Positions 44,037-52,630 of a DNA stretch of 64,000 nucleotides are shown piece after piece (the stretch's first letter is position 1; the number at the start of each line of letters is the position of its first letter). The notes under the pieces were generated by a model. That model did no database searches. It was not told where the DNA came from and saw only the letters and a list, made by a program, of their open reading frames with translations. A program made the position numbers and the translations under genes. This DNA is from an uncultured Parabacteroides sp. (GTDB lineage: Bacteria > Bacteroidota > Bacteroidia > Bacteroidales > Tannerellaceae): the NCBI RefSeq assembly GCF_902493135.1, contig NZ_CABUOD010000021.1, positions 1-64,000 on the forward strand. Reading direction: 5' to 3'.

Positions 44037-44721
44037 TACGAGGATCGATATATTTTACAGCTTCTTTGAAACGACCGTAAGAGCCTTTCGCTTTTTCCAG
44101 TGCTTCGTTAGCATCCATACCCTTCTTTACCATATCCATGAACTTGCCCAGGTGAACAAATTCGTAACCGATTACTTCGTCGTCAGCATCGAGAGCCATA
44201 CGGGTACAGTACCCTTCGGCCATTTCCAGGTAACGAGTACCTTTGGCCAGCGTTCCGTACATTGTACCGACCTGGCTGCGCAGACCTTTACCCAAGTCTT
44301 CCAGTCCGGCGCCGATAGGCAGGCCGTCTTCAGAGAAAGCAGACTGTGTACGACCGTAAACGATCTGCAGGAACAATTCGCGCATAGCAGTGTTGATAGC
44401 GTCACAGACGAGGTCGGTGTTCAATGCTTCCAACAGTGTTTTGCCCGGCAGGATTTCTGAAGCCATAGCAGCAGAGTGAGTCATTCCGGAGCAACCGATA
44501 GTTTCTACAAGTGCTTCCTGGATAATTCCTTCTTTAACGTTCAGAGTCAGCTTACATCCACCCTGTTTCGGTGCACACCAACCGATACCGTGAGTCAAAC
44601 CAGAAATGTCAGAAATCTGAGTTGCTCTAACCCACTTTCCTTCTTCAGGAATCGGAGCACACTGGTGGTTAGCTCCCTTCTTTACAACACACATGTGTTG
44701 AACTTCATGTGAATAAATCAT
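44029..44721 (-). CDS. NifU-like iron-sulfur cluster scaffold protein
   Basis: This 230-residue protein resembles the IscU/NifU-type scaffold: it carries VETIGCSGMTHSAAMASEILPGKTLLEAL, where the Cys and GxT pattern match the first cluster ligand region, and conserved cysteines in MCVVKKGANHQCAP, GIGWCAPKQGGCKL and EGYCTRMALDADD. It should hold or deliver iron-sulfur clusters. It is the first gene of the operon with the membrane protein and the GGGtGRT protein. Its lack of standard isc or suf neighbours suggests a special client. Confidence 0.85.
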   Translation of the reverse strand: MIYSHEVQHMCVVKKGANHQCAPIPEEGKWVRATQISDISGLTHGIGWCAPKQGGCKLTLNVKEGIIQEALVETIGCSGMTHSAAMASEILPGKTLLEALNTDLVCDAINTAMRELFLQIVYGRTQSAFSEDGLPIGAGLEDLGKGLRSQVGTMYGTLAKGTRYLEMAEGYCTRMALDADDEVIGYEFVHLGKFMDMVKKGMDANEALEKAKGSYGRFKEAVKYIDPRNE

Positions 44722-44800
44722 AATCGCTAATTTATTATATTAAAGTGATAATAAAACTTTATGCTAATTTTAATGTAAGATCGCTCTTTTAAAGACCGCA

Positions 44801-44832
44801 CAAAGATAAAATTTTTAATTCAGCCGTGCAAC
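44801..44832 (-). promoter_or_regulatory. Promoter of the NifU-like/GGGtGRT operon
   Basis: On the minus strand TATCTTTG (44808-44801) is a perfect -7 box and GTTG (44832-44829) is a near -33 box with a 20-bp gap. The leader to the ATG at 44721 is about 70 bases. Confidence 0.65.
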
Positions 44833-44840
44833 AGAACCGG

Positions 44841-45959
44841 TTATTTCAAAACTTCTTTAATTTTGTCTTCCAGCTCCTGGCCGTGCAGGTTCTTGGCGAT
44901 GATCGTGCCGTCTTTGTCAACCAGTACGGTGTGCGGGATACTGTTGACGCCATAAAGGGCGGCACCGCCGTTCTGCCAGCCTTTCAGGTCGGACAACTGT
45001 GTCCAGGTGATGTTCAGGTCTTTTACGCCTTTGGCCCATGCATCGGCTTTGCTGTCCAGCGAGATGCCGACGATATCGAATCCTTTGCCTTTGTAATCTT
45101 TATAGGCTTTGACCAGATTCGGCATTTCTGCGCGGCAGGGAGGACACCAGGAGGCCCAGAAATCGATCAGGACGACTTTGCCGTTACCGACGTATTCGGA
45201 GAGTTTGTGCATTTCGCCTTTGGCATCCGGCATTTCGAAATCCGTGAATTTCTGTCCTACGGCGACCTTTTTCAGTACATTCAGATGATCGATCATGTAG
45301 CTGATTCCCGGAACGGATTTGAAAGAAGAATCTGCTTTGGAAATAATTTCATTTTGCTGTTCTTCGTCGATGTTGTAACGGAAATCGTACAGGTTTTTGG
45401 CGGCTGACTGTTTATCCGTATGAGTCAAGATGTAGTTGACAACGGCTTCCGTAATCTTACGGTCGATTTCTTCATATTTAGCTTCCGCTTGTTTGATCAG
45501 GTTTTCATCGCCCGACTTCATGTCGGCAACCAATTTGTTGATACCGGAGCGTAAGTCTTTGATCTTGGCTTGCAACTCTTTTTGTGCGTCATTTTCGGGT
45601 GTGCCGCTAACCGTGGAAGTCGAATCCAGCACGACTGCCAGTTTCCCGTTTTCAAGTACGAATGTAGCCATGAACGGAGCGTTTTCACCGGGAGCGACAC
45701 GTACCGGTTCAACCACTTCTTCCGAAAAACGGAGAGTACGGAGGGCCGGGGCGTTTTGTGTGCCTTTCAAGGCAAAAGCTCCGTTTTGAACTAAGGCGCT
45801 GTCCAGCGGCGCAGCCTCTTTTACCCCATATTCATAGAGGTACACATACTTACCATTCAAATCATTGTTTGAAACGGTACCGGCAATTTCGTAACCCGGT
45901 TTTTCGCTACAGGCTGCAAGAAGCAGGACGGAAGCGGCGATAGGAAGATACTTTTTCAT
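44841..45959 (-). CDS. TlpA/ResA-like thiol-disulfide lipoprotein with DUF4369-like domain
   Basis: From the ATG at 45959 this is a 372-residue lipoprotein (LAAC, Cys18 region). The N-terminal part (about 20-125) fits DUF4369 (YEIAGTVSNNDLNGKYVYLYEYG), a helical middle spans about 125-230, and the C-terminal thioredoxin-like domain has DFWASWCPPCRAEMPNLVKAYKDYKGKGFDIVGISLDS with the CPPC redox site and cis-Pro in VNSIPHTVLVD. It should act in the periplasm, reducing disulfides or cytochrome partners. It is divergent from the HTCS gene, with 113 bp between them. Confidence 0.93.
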   Translation of the reverse strand: MKKYLPIAASVLLLAACSEKPGYEIAGTVSNNDLNGKYVYLYEYGVKEAAPLDSALVQNGAFALKGTQNAPALRTLRFSEEVVEPVRVAPGENAPFMATFVLENGKLAVVLDSTSTVSGTPENDAQKELQAKIKDLRSGINKLVADMKSGDENLIKQAEAKYEEIDRKITEAVVNYILTHTDKQSAAKNLYDFRYNIDEEQQNEIISKADSSFKSVPGISYMIDHLNVLKKVAVGQKFTDFEMPDAKGEMHKLSEYVGNGKVVLIDFWASWCPPCRAEMPNLVKAYKDYKGKGFDIVGISLDSKADAWAKGVKDLNITWTQLSDLKGWQNGGAALYGVNSIPHTVLVDKDGTIIAKNLHGQELEDKIKEVLK

Positions 45960-46045
45960 ATATTTACGTTGTATTAAAACGATTAATACTTTATTAGTTA
46001 CAGACGTTTGGCGCAAAAGTAAGAAAAAATTGACACATTATTTAC

Positions 46046-46053
46046 TATATTTG
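46046..46053 (+). promoter_or_regulatory. Candidate -7 box of the HTCS gene
   Basis: TATATTTG is a perfect TAnnTTTG -7 box 20 bp before the ATG. No TTTG is found 20 bp upstream, which is common for regulated promoters. Confidence 0.55.
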
Positions 46054-46072
46054 CAGTCTAATAACCGTTATT

Positions 46073-49000
46073 ATGAATTTATCCTATATAGATACCAGAT
46101 ATGCGGCGTTTCTCCGTTTTGTCAGGTCTGTGATTGTCTGCTTGTCTCTGTTTTCTTGTCCGGTGTCCGCGGGGATCTCCCTGCATATGGCAGATAATAT
46201 AGATTTGTCAAATAATGCCATCCTTGATATGTACCAGGATGAGAACGGTTACATGTGGATCGGCACTTACGACGGCTTGAACCTGTATAACGGCAAGAAT
46301 ACCTATGTGTTTCGCTTTGAACCGAACAACAAGAATACCTTATGCAGCAATATCATCAACAAGATCGTGTATGGCGGAGACGGATATCTGTGGGTATCGA
46401 CTTCTATGGGATTGAATCGGTTCTCGCTGAAAGACCGGAAGGTGACGGAGTCTTATACGGAATATCCCGAATGCCTGAACGTAGCGTCTGATTCGGCCGG
46501 CAATACGTTGGCCATAAAGCAAAAAGACTTTATCTCCTGCTATTCTCCCGAAGCCGGTTCTTTCCAGGATGTACATGTACAAGGGATGAATGAGGAAATG
46601 GCCAAAGTCTTGTTTGCAGACGGAGAAAGGCAGTTCTTTATTCTTGACGCCGATGGCAGCCTGCTTGAGATTAGTCCGGATTTCGAGTCCTTCCCCTTGG
46701 CATTGGACATAAAGAAAACTCCGGTCCATGAAAAGAAAATTGACCGTGCCTATTACCTCGAAGGCATTCTGTACTATGTGGATATGGAAAACCGCTTTTA
46801 CTCTTACCGGATGAAAGACCGCAAGAAAGAGTATCTGGCCGACCTTACCGGTTGGATGGATAAATATGGAAAACTTTCCCGCATCGCTTTGTTTCATTCC
46901 GCTCCCTATCTGGTTTTTAGGAATGGGCTTTTGCTAAACATCGATAATCAGGAAGAGGCATTGGGGTTCGATGTCGGGCTCTTCTGTGTTTTGCCTGACC
47001 GGAAGCAGGATATCCTTTGGGTCGGGACAGACGGGCAAGGAGTCCGGATGTATTATGACAAGTATAACCGGTTTTCAGGGATTCAACTTAAGAGTTTGCC
47101 GATTGTCATGCGTAATCCGGTCCGTTCGATCTATACCGAAGATGAAAAAACAATCTGGTTCGGAACGAAAGGGAATGGTTTTGTACGTGTGGAAGATTAT
47201 GATTCCTATGAAAAAGGGGAAATTCCGGCCGAAAAGGTCAAACATTTCACTACGTCGAACGGCTTGTCCAGCGATCGTGTCTATTGTTTCCGTAAAAGCA
47301 ACTATTATCCCTGGGTGTGGATCGGGACGGAAGGTCCGGGATTGTCCTATTATTCTTTAGTGGACAAGCAGGTCCATACGATGGCAAGTCTTGTCGATAC
47401 AAAGATCCGGTATGTCCATGCCATCCGTGAAGTGAATGATTCGACGTTGTGGATGGCAACGACCGGAGATGGTTTGCTGGAAGTTGTCATTGGTAAAAGG
47501 AGTGGGGAACCTGTCATTAAATATGTGGAGTCTTTTATCCTTGAAAAGAATGGAAAAGTTTGCAATGAGTTCCATTCTATGAATTATGATGACGAGACTT
47601 CTCTTCTCTACTTAGGAAGCCGTGGGGGATATGGGTTGGTAAGTTTTAACTTGTTGACTAAGAAATACGAGTTTATTTCGATGAATAATGCCGGCAACCG
47701 GGCGGTAGGGGATGTGCTTTGCATGTGTTATAGCCAGGATTCTACTTTTTATCTGGGAGCCAGTTCAGGCATGACGCAGATGAAATTACATTCGGGAATC
47801 CCGGCGGAGGTACGCCAATATAGCAGGATCGACGGTATCAAGAATGATATGGTTCATGGTATTCTTGAAGATCCTGACGGTTGTATCTGGCTGAGCACGA
47901 ATAAAGGGTTGACTAAATACAATCCTCACAATCAGTTTTTCCATAATTATGGAAGTCCAGATTTGGATGTGACGGAATTTTCGGATGACGCCTATTGGAA
48001 ATGCCCTTACACGGGAAAACTGTTCTTTGGCGGAATTAACGGATTGATATGGGTAGACCCGCAAAACGACCGGCAGGAGAATTATAAGCCGGCCTTGCAT
48101 TTTTTTGAATTGAAGATGGGAAATGAAACGCATAGTCTGTACGACTATACGGATCAGAAAACCGGATATGTGGCCATACCTCCCAGTATATCCACATTTT
48201 CAATTTCTTTTGTGGCGACCGACTATATACATGGGGAAAACTACGAGTATTCGTACTTATTGGAGAACTATAATACATCGTGGACCGAGTTGCAAAAGGA
48301 TAACGAGGTCGCTTTTACGAAGTTGCCTTATGGAAATTATGTTTTGAAGGTCCGTTACAAGAATGATGTGTTCGATTCGGATACCAAAGAGTATTTTTTG
48401 CATATACGGGTGTTACCTCCCTGGTACCGCAGTTCTTGGGCTATGATCGCCTATGGCCTGTTGTTGGCGGCTGCATGTTCGGGTATCGTGTATTGGCTGC
48501 GCCGCCGGATTGTGGAAAAACAGGTAGAAGTGGCCCGGAAAATCAGAGAAGAGCAAAAAGAAAAACTGTATGAAGCGAAGTTGAATTTCTTTGCCAACAT
48601 CACGCATGAGCTTTGCACGCCTTTGACCTTGATTAATGGTGTGAACGATTATATCAAGACATCTGCCGAACGGTTGGCCGACGGAAAACTGGAAAAATAT
48701 GCCCGTATCCTGGGTGAAAACGTCACAAACCTGAATGAATTGATCCAGGAAATCTTGGATATCAGAAAGATAAAGGAAGTCGGGTTCAGCCATATACATA
48801 TCAGGCGGGTGTCCGTAAGCGGTTTGATCCGGAAGCAATGCGAATCGTTTGTGCCTGTTGCCGAGCGCAACGGGATCGATTTTACCTTCAGTGAAGCGGA
48901 TAAACCGGTTTATTGGAATACCGATGTACCCAGCTTGAAGAAGATTATACGCAACCTGGTGTCGAATGCATTCAAGTACACGGAGCAGAAAGGGGCGATC

Positions 49001-50128
49001 GATGTCTCTGTCCGGATAGAAAATGATTCTCTGATAATAAAGGTATATAATACGGGCAAGGGGATAGCGGAAGCTGATTTGAAGACGATTTTCGACCGTT
49101 TTCAAATCTTGGGTGATTTGGATGGAAATAATTATACTCAGATGACTTCCAGAAACGGACTGGGACTTTTCATCTGCCACAGCATGGTCCAACTGCTTCG
49201 TGGAGAGATAAGAGTGGAAAGCAAGGAGGGTGAATCTGCCGAATTTATCGTAACATTGCCTTATCTGGAAGCAGAGGAGGCGGATTCGGATGGACAAGCC
49301 GGCGAAGAGGTACCGGTTGTACAACCGGTGGTTTCGGCTGCGGCAGCCGAAACCGAAGTAAATACCGGCAATCCGGTAATATTGGTAGTCGATGATAACC
49401 GGGATATCGTTTGGTTGATTAAGGAAACATTATCGTCCGAATATGTCGTCCGGGAAGCATTTAATGCAGAGGAGGCTTTGGCCCTGATGGAGCAGCAAAC
49501 TCCTGATTTGATTATTACGGATATCATGATGCCGAGCATGGACGGGTTTGCGTTGATCAGCCGTATCAAGTCCGATAAGTTTACCCGGCATATACCTGTA
49601 ATCGTAGTATCGGCAAAAGTCTCGGAAAACGAACAGGCGGAGGGGCTGGATCTGGGTGCCGATGCCTACCTGACCAAGCCGTTCTCGTCTGTGGTGCTCC
49701 ATTCCGTCGTGAACAGGTTGATGGCGAATAAGAAAGAACTGAAAGACTACTATTATTCCCCGGAAAGCGCTTACAAACAGTCCGGCGGGCAGTTGATCCA
49801 TCAGGAGGATAAGGAGTTTATGGATTCCGTAACAGCTATAATTAAGGAAAATCTTGCTCAGGATACGTTGCGTCCTGAGCTTATAGCCGATAAATTAGGC
49901 ATGAATACCCGCGCCTTGTATCGCCGTTTCAAAAAGATTTCACCGCTAACGCCGAGCGATTTCATCAAGGACTACCGTATGATATATGCAGCCCAGCTCT
50001 TAGTCACGACAAACCTGAGCGTGCAGGAAATCATCTATCAGGTCGGAATCTCCAACAAATCCTATTTCTATCGTGAGTTTTCAGCCAAATACGGAGTTAC
50101 GCCGGGACAGTACAGGCAGATGCAATAG
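46073..50128 (+). CDS. Hybrid two-component system regulator (HTCS)
   Basis: This 1351-residue one-protein signalling system has a signal peptide or anchor at the N-terminus and a periplasmic sensor of two propellers of ligand-binding repeats (WIGTYDGLNLYN, LWVSTSMGLNRF, IWLSTNKGLTKYNP; about 45-690). A Y_Y_Y domain (about 700-780), a transmembrane helix (about 788-812), a histidine kinase with His845 in NFFANITHELCTPLTLI and HATPase motifs, a receiver with Asp at about 1149 (IITDIMMPSMDG), and an AraC-type HTH (about 1250-1349) follow. The usual HELRTPL is HELCTPL here. It should bind an oligosaccharide and activate the GH92 locus. Confidence 0.96.
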   Translation: MNLSYIDTRYAAFLRFVRSVIVCLSLFSCPVSAGISLHMADNIDLSNNAILDMYQDENGYMWIGTYDGLNLYNGKNTYVFRFEPNNKNTLCSNIINKIVYGGDGYLWVSTSMGLNRFSLKDRKVTESYTEYPECLNVASDSAGNTLAIKQKDFISCYSPEAGSFQDVHVQGMNEEMAKVLFADGERQFFILDADGSLLEISPDFESFPLALDIKKTPVHEKKIDRAYYLEGILYYVDMENRFYSYRMKDRKKEYLADLTGWMDKYGKLSRIALFHSAPYLVFRNGLLLNIDNQEEALGFDVGLFCVLPDRKQDILWVGTDGQGVRMYYDKYNRFSGIQLKSLPIVMRNPVRSIYTEDEKTIWFGTKGNGFVRVEDYDSYEKGEIPAEKVKHFTTSNGLSSDRVYCFRKSNYYPWVWIGTEGPGLSYYSLVDKQVHTMASLVDTKIRYVHAIREVNDSTLWMATTGDGLLEVVIGKRSGEPVIKYVESFILEKNGKVCNEFHSMNYDDETSLLYLGSRGGYGLVSFNLLTKKYEFISMNNAGNRAVGDVLCMCYSQDSTFYLGASSGMTQMKLHSGIPAEVRQYSRIDGIKNDMVHGILEDPDGCIWLSTNKGLTKYNPHNQFFHNYGSPDLDVTEFSDDAYWKCPYTGKLFFGGINGLIWVDPQNDRQENYKPALHFFELKMGNETHSLYDYTDQKTGYVAIPPSISTFSISFVATDYIHGENYEYSYLLENYNTSWTELQKDNEVAFTKLPYGNYVLKVRYKNDVFDSDTKEYFLHIRVLPPWYRSSWAMIAYGLLLAAACSGIVYWLRRRIVEKQVEVARKIREEQKEKLYEAKLNFFANITHELCTPLTLINGVNDYIKTSAERLADGKLEKYARILGENVTNLNELIQEILDIRKIKEVGFSHIHIRRVSVSGLIRKQCESFVPVAERNGIDFTFSEADKPVYWNTDVPSLKKIIRNLVSNAFKYTEQKGAIDVSVRIENDSLIIKVYNTGKGIAEADLKTIFDRFQILGDLDGNNYTQMTSRNGLGLFICHSMVQLLRGEIRVESKEGESAEFIVTLPYLEAEEADSDGQAGEEVPVVQPVVSAAAAETEVNTGNPVILVVDDNRDIVWLIKETLSSEYVVREAFNAEEALALMEQQTPDLIITDIMMPSMDGFALISRIKSDKFTRHIPVIVVSAKVSENEQAEGLDLGADAYLTKPFSSVVLHSVVNRLMANKKELKDYYYSPESAYKQSGGQLIHQEDKEFMDSVTAIIKENLAQDTLRPELIADKLGMNTRALYRRFKKISPLTPSDFIKDYRMIYAAQLLVTTNLSVQEIIYQVGISNKSYFYREFSAKYGVTPGQYRQMQ

Positions 50129-50133
50129 AGTAG

Positions 50134-51390
50134 CTATTCGCTGCCTTCTTCCTGCATTAATTCATAATACTGTTTACGCGCATGATTGTTCGGGATTCTT
50201 AGTACGATACGTGATCCGCGCGTGGCACTAATCGTCAGCATACCATAATAGAACAACAGGCTGGGGAAAATCTCAGGATTGGCAATCTCCGAGGCTGGAA
50301 AGGTGGTGACCAAAGTCGTAACGATCTGTCCCTCATCGGTGATCTTGCGCAGTACGCCTTTTCGGTCACCATCCAAGCGGTCCAGTTGGATGAGTTTCTT
50401 CATCTTGTTGTAATCGGTACGGGTGTTCGGATCGATCATCAGTTCGGGGGACTTGCCTAAATTCATATAATTACGCAAATAATAGAGCACCATGTCACAG
50501 TTAAACATCTTCGGGTCACGATCCAAGCATTCTTTGGCAAAACAATAGTTGTCATACCAAGGTTTCATCTCTGTGATCATGGCTTCGATATCCGTATTGT
50601 CCGGTAGTTGTCCGGCATCCTTATAATATTGTAACATGGTACGCACATCTTCCTCGCTGAACCCCAGCATCATATTGAATTGATAGCTGGTACTGATGTT
50701 CCAGCCGATGTTGAAACCGCTGGTCAGATCGTCCAGGGTTACCGGACTGACGCCAGTCATGAAGATACGTTCGAACATCCCTTTAAATTTCTTGAACACT
50801 TCCCGGTAGAAACCGCTGGCATGTGTCAAGGCATGGTAGACCTCGTTGCCTTGCTCATTGAGGACCACGTTCGTAAAGTTGTCATATTCGTCGATGATGA
50901 GGTAAAGAGGTATGTTTTTTTCCCTTGTCTGGAAATTCAGATAGTTCAATTTGCTGACAAAGTCGGGCAATTCTTCAATTTTTTGTGCAAATCCAGGAAA
51001 ATAATAACGCTCATACGTTTTACCGAAAGCATCCATTGCCATTCCGCAATAGCGGTCGAAGTTTTCGGCAAGCGAACCGCTGCCTCCGCTGGCACGCGAG
51101 AAGTCGAGAAAAAGCACTTGATACTTTCCCTGAGAGAGGGTAGGGTGGCTGCCAACCCACAAATTTCCGAAACGTTCCTGGAATTTATCCTTTTGGGCAA
51201 TATCATAATACGCCCACAGCATACTCAGGAAGATACTTTTCCCGAAACGACGCGGACGAATGAAGAACAAACTGTTGGGCTGTTCTTCCAGCAAGGGCAG
51301 ATACATCGTCTTGTCCACATAATATTGGTTCTGCTCAACCACTTCCACAAAGTTGGATACGCCATACGGGATTCTTTTTACATTTTCCAT
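50134..51390 (-). CDS. AAA-ATPase-like protein, C-terminally truncated
   Basis: This 418-residue protein belongs to the same family as the one at 22329-23891. It has MENVKRIPYGVSNFVEV, the divergent P-loop FFIRPRRFGKSIF, and Walker B LYLIIDEYDNFTN. It stops at YYELMQEEGSE, about where the other copy passes into its PD-(D/E)XK domain, so some 140 residues of nuclease-like domain are missing. The stop lies only 5 bp from the end of the HTCS gene, suggesting the locus was joined here. Alternatively it is a natural short form. Function of the family is not known. Confidence 0.85.
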   Translation of the reverse strand: MENVKRIPYGVSNFVEVVEQNQYYVDKTMYLPLLEEQPNSLFFIRPRRFGKSIFLSMLWAYYDIAQKDKFQERFGNLWVGSHPTLSQGKYQVLFLDFSRASGGSGSLAENFDRYCGMAMDAFGKTYERYYFPGFAQKIEELPDFVSKLNYLNFQTREKNIPLYLIIDEYDNFTNVVLNEQGNEVYHALTHASGFYREVFKKFKGMFERIFMTGVSPVTLDDLTSGFNIGWNISTSYQFNMMLGFSEEDVRTMLQYYKDAGQLPDNTDIEAMITEMKPWYDNYCFAKECLDRDPKMFNCDMVLYYLRNYMNLGKSPELMIDPNTRTDYNKMKKLIQLDRLDGDRKGVLRKITDEGQIVTTLVTTFPASEIANPEIFPSLLFYYGMLTISATRGSRIVLRIPNNHARKQYYELMQEEGSE

Positions 51391-52106
51391 GTTGTGTCTG
51401 TTTTTATTCCTTCTGTTTACGAGGTATCACAAATATAGTCTATTCTTTTGGAAAGAACAAAGAATGTGTAGACTTTAAAATGTTTGATGGAGATATCTTT
51501 ATCCGTAATCCTAAACTCGGTTTATCCGAAGTGACAGAATAAAGTAGACAATAACCCCTTTTCAGTCATTTTTCTATTTCAACTGAAAATCCGGTTCGTT
51601 TTGAACTGTCACTTTTCTCGTCTTTCCGGTTTTGGAGTGACGCTGTATGTCAAGTGTTCGGCGTGTCGTTTGGATGCCGGGGCCGGTCTGTCGCAATAAA
51701 TGGAAAAACGTGACAATATGACAAACCTCAACTTCGGGAGAATCGAATATTTGCGAACGAAGTCGGGACGCCTCCAATTTACGTCAAAAGCCTTTTCCTG
51801 CCTTTTCTCCATGAGGTGCGCAGAACTTTTCCATGACGACCGTCTTCGTTGCCGTGACTTGCCGTGTTCATGGGTAGTGACGACCGTCTTCGTGGCGATG
51901 AAGCCAATCTTCAAGGCGATAAAGACGGTCGTCACCGCAGAAAGCTGGCAGATTGATGAAAAAAGGATCGTTTTGCCCTGCAAAAAACGAAATTCCGGTT
52001 GCTCAGCCGACTGGGTGTCCAAATGTGAAATAATCTTTTATTTACAATAAGGGGGGCTGGAATAATGATTTATTCACACAAGTCGCAGTTCGGTACTTGC
52101 TTATAT
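51391..52106. other. Gene-poor stretch with GACGACCGTCTT repeats
   Basis: No credible gene was found. Three copies of TGACGACCGTCTT occur: two forward (51834-51848 and 51876-51890) and one inverted (51922-51935). The second and third form a perfect 14-bp inverted pair (GTGACGACCGTCTT) with a 31-base loop, a hairpin. Open frames on both strands through the repeat have no recognisable domain and look accidental. It may be a decayed or mobile repeat. Confidence 0.5.
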
Positions 52107-52170
52107 CCCGTAGCCAATAGCTTTAGGCATCGTAAACCTATGAGTTAGGAAACGTAATACATAGGTTGCC
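52107..52170. repeat. TAACCCTAT dispersed repeat, copy C (diverged)
   Basis: Aligned with 31118-31183 it keeps CCCGTA.CC, CTTTAG, CGTAA, GTTAGGA, CGTAAT and CATAGG steps in the same order and orientation, but the AACCCTAT cores have drifted, so the inverted pairing is weaker. It lies 460 bp before the susC of the HTCS locus. Confidence 0.6.
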
Positions 52171-52427
52171 ACCCTTATTGTCATATTTGTAAAAAAGTCA
52201 TTGGTTCGAATCGAAACTACTACTGCATATAATCCGGTTTTCTACCCCATCTAATTCGATTTACCCGCAAGGGTAATATTTTTTAACAAATAGCCTTTTT
52301 TGTCACACAGTTAATTATCAGATAAATATACGATAATTCATGTTTTAAAGGGGATATTGTCTTTTTTGCTCAGTACGTTCGGTTACAGGGTGGGTGACCG
52401 TTTTTGTATAATGCTTGCCTTTGTATG
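52171..52427. other. AT-rich upstream region of susC
   Basis: No gene or clear repeat was seen. It lies between the TAACCCTAT repeat and the HTCS sites. Confidence 0.4.
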
Positions 52428-52460
52428 GTGTCTTGGTTGTACAAAAGAGTGTCATAATCG
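52428..52460 (+). promoter_or_regulatory. Candidate HTCS operator: 12-bp direct repeat at 21-bp spacing, susC promoter
   Basis: GTGTCATAATCG (52449-52460) is preceded exactly 21 bp upstream by the weaker GTGTCTTGGTTG (52428-52439, 8 of 12 matching). The same site pair with the same spacing is found at 57581-57613. From the second copy to TGTTACT is 49 bp here and there. AraC-type HTH domains bind such direct repeats on one DNA face; assignment to this HTCS is inferred from the shared layout. Confidence 0.7.
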
Positions 52461-52497
52461 GTCATTGGCTGAATATGACACCCTTTTTGTATTCCGG

Positions 52498-52536
52498 TGT
52501 TACTCCTCTCGTGTTAAGATCCGCTAATATTGCCAT
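52498..52536 (+). promoter_or_regulatory. Candidate susC promoter of the HTCS locus
   Basis: TGTTACT (52498-52504) and GCTAATATTGCCAT (52523-52536) are shared with 57651-57689 at identical 25-bp spacing. TAATATTG within the second block differs by one base from TAnnTTTG and would be the -7 box, 20 bp from the first block. Confidence 0.6.
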
Positions 52537-52630
52537 CAAATTACAAAAAATTAAAAGATAGAGATTGGATGGTGTTCTTTCAATCTTTCTTTAATAAATA
52601 TGTTACATGTGTTAAATTAAAAAGCAAAAA

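Noticed and set aside
51609..52022. 137-residue frame on the minus strand in the gene-poor stretch
   Set aside because: It runs through the GACGACCGTCTT repeats, is of unusual composition, has no clear ribosome site, and shows no known motif.
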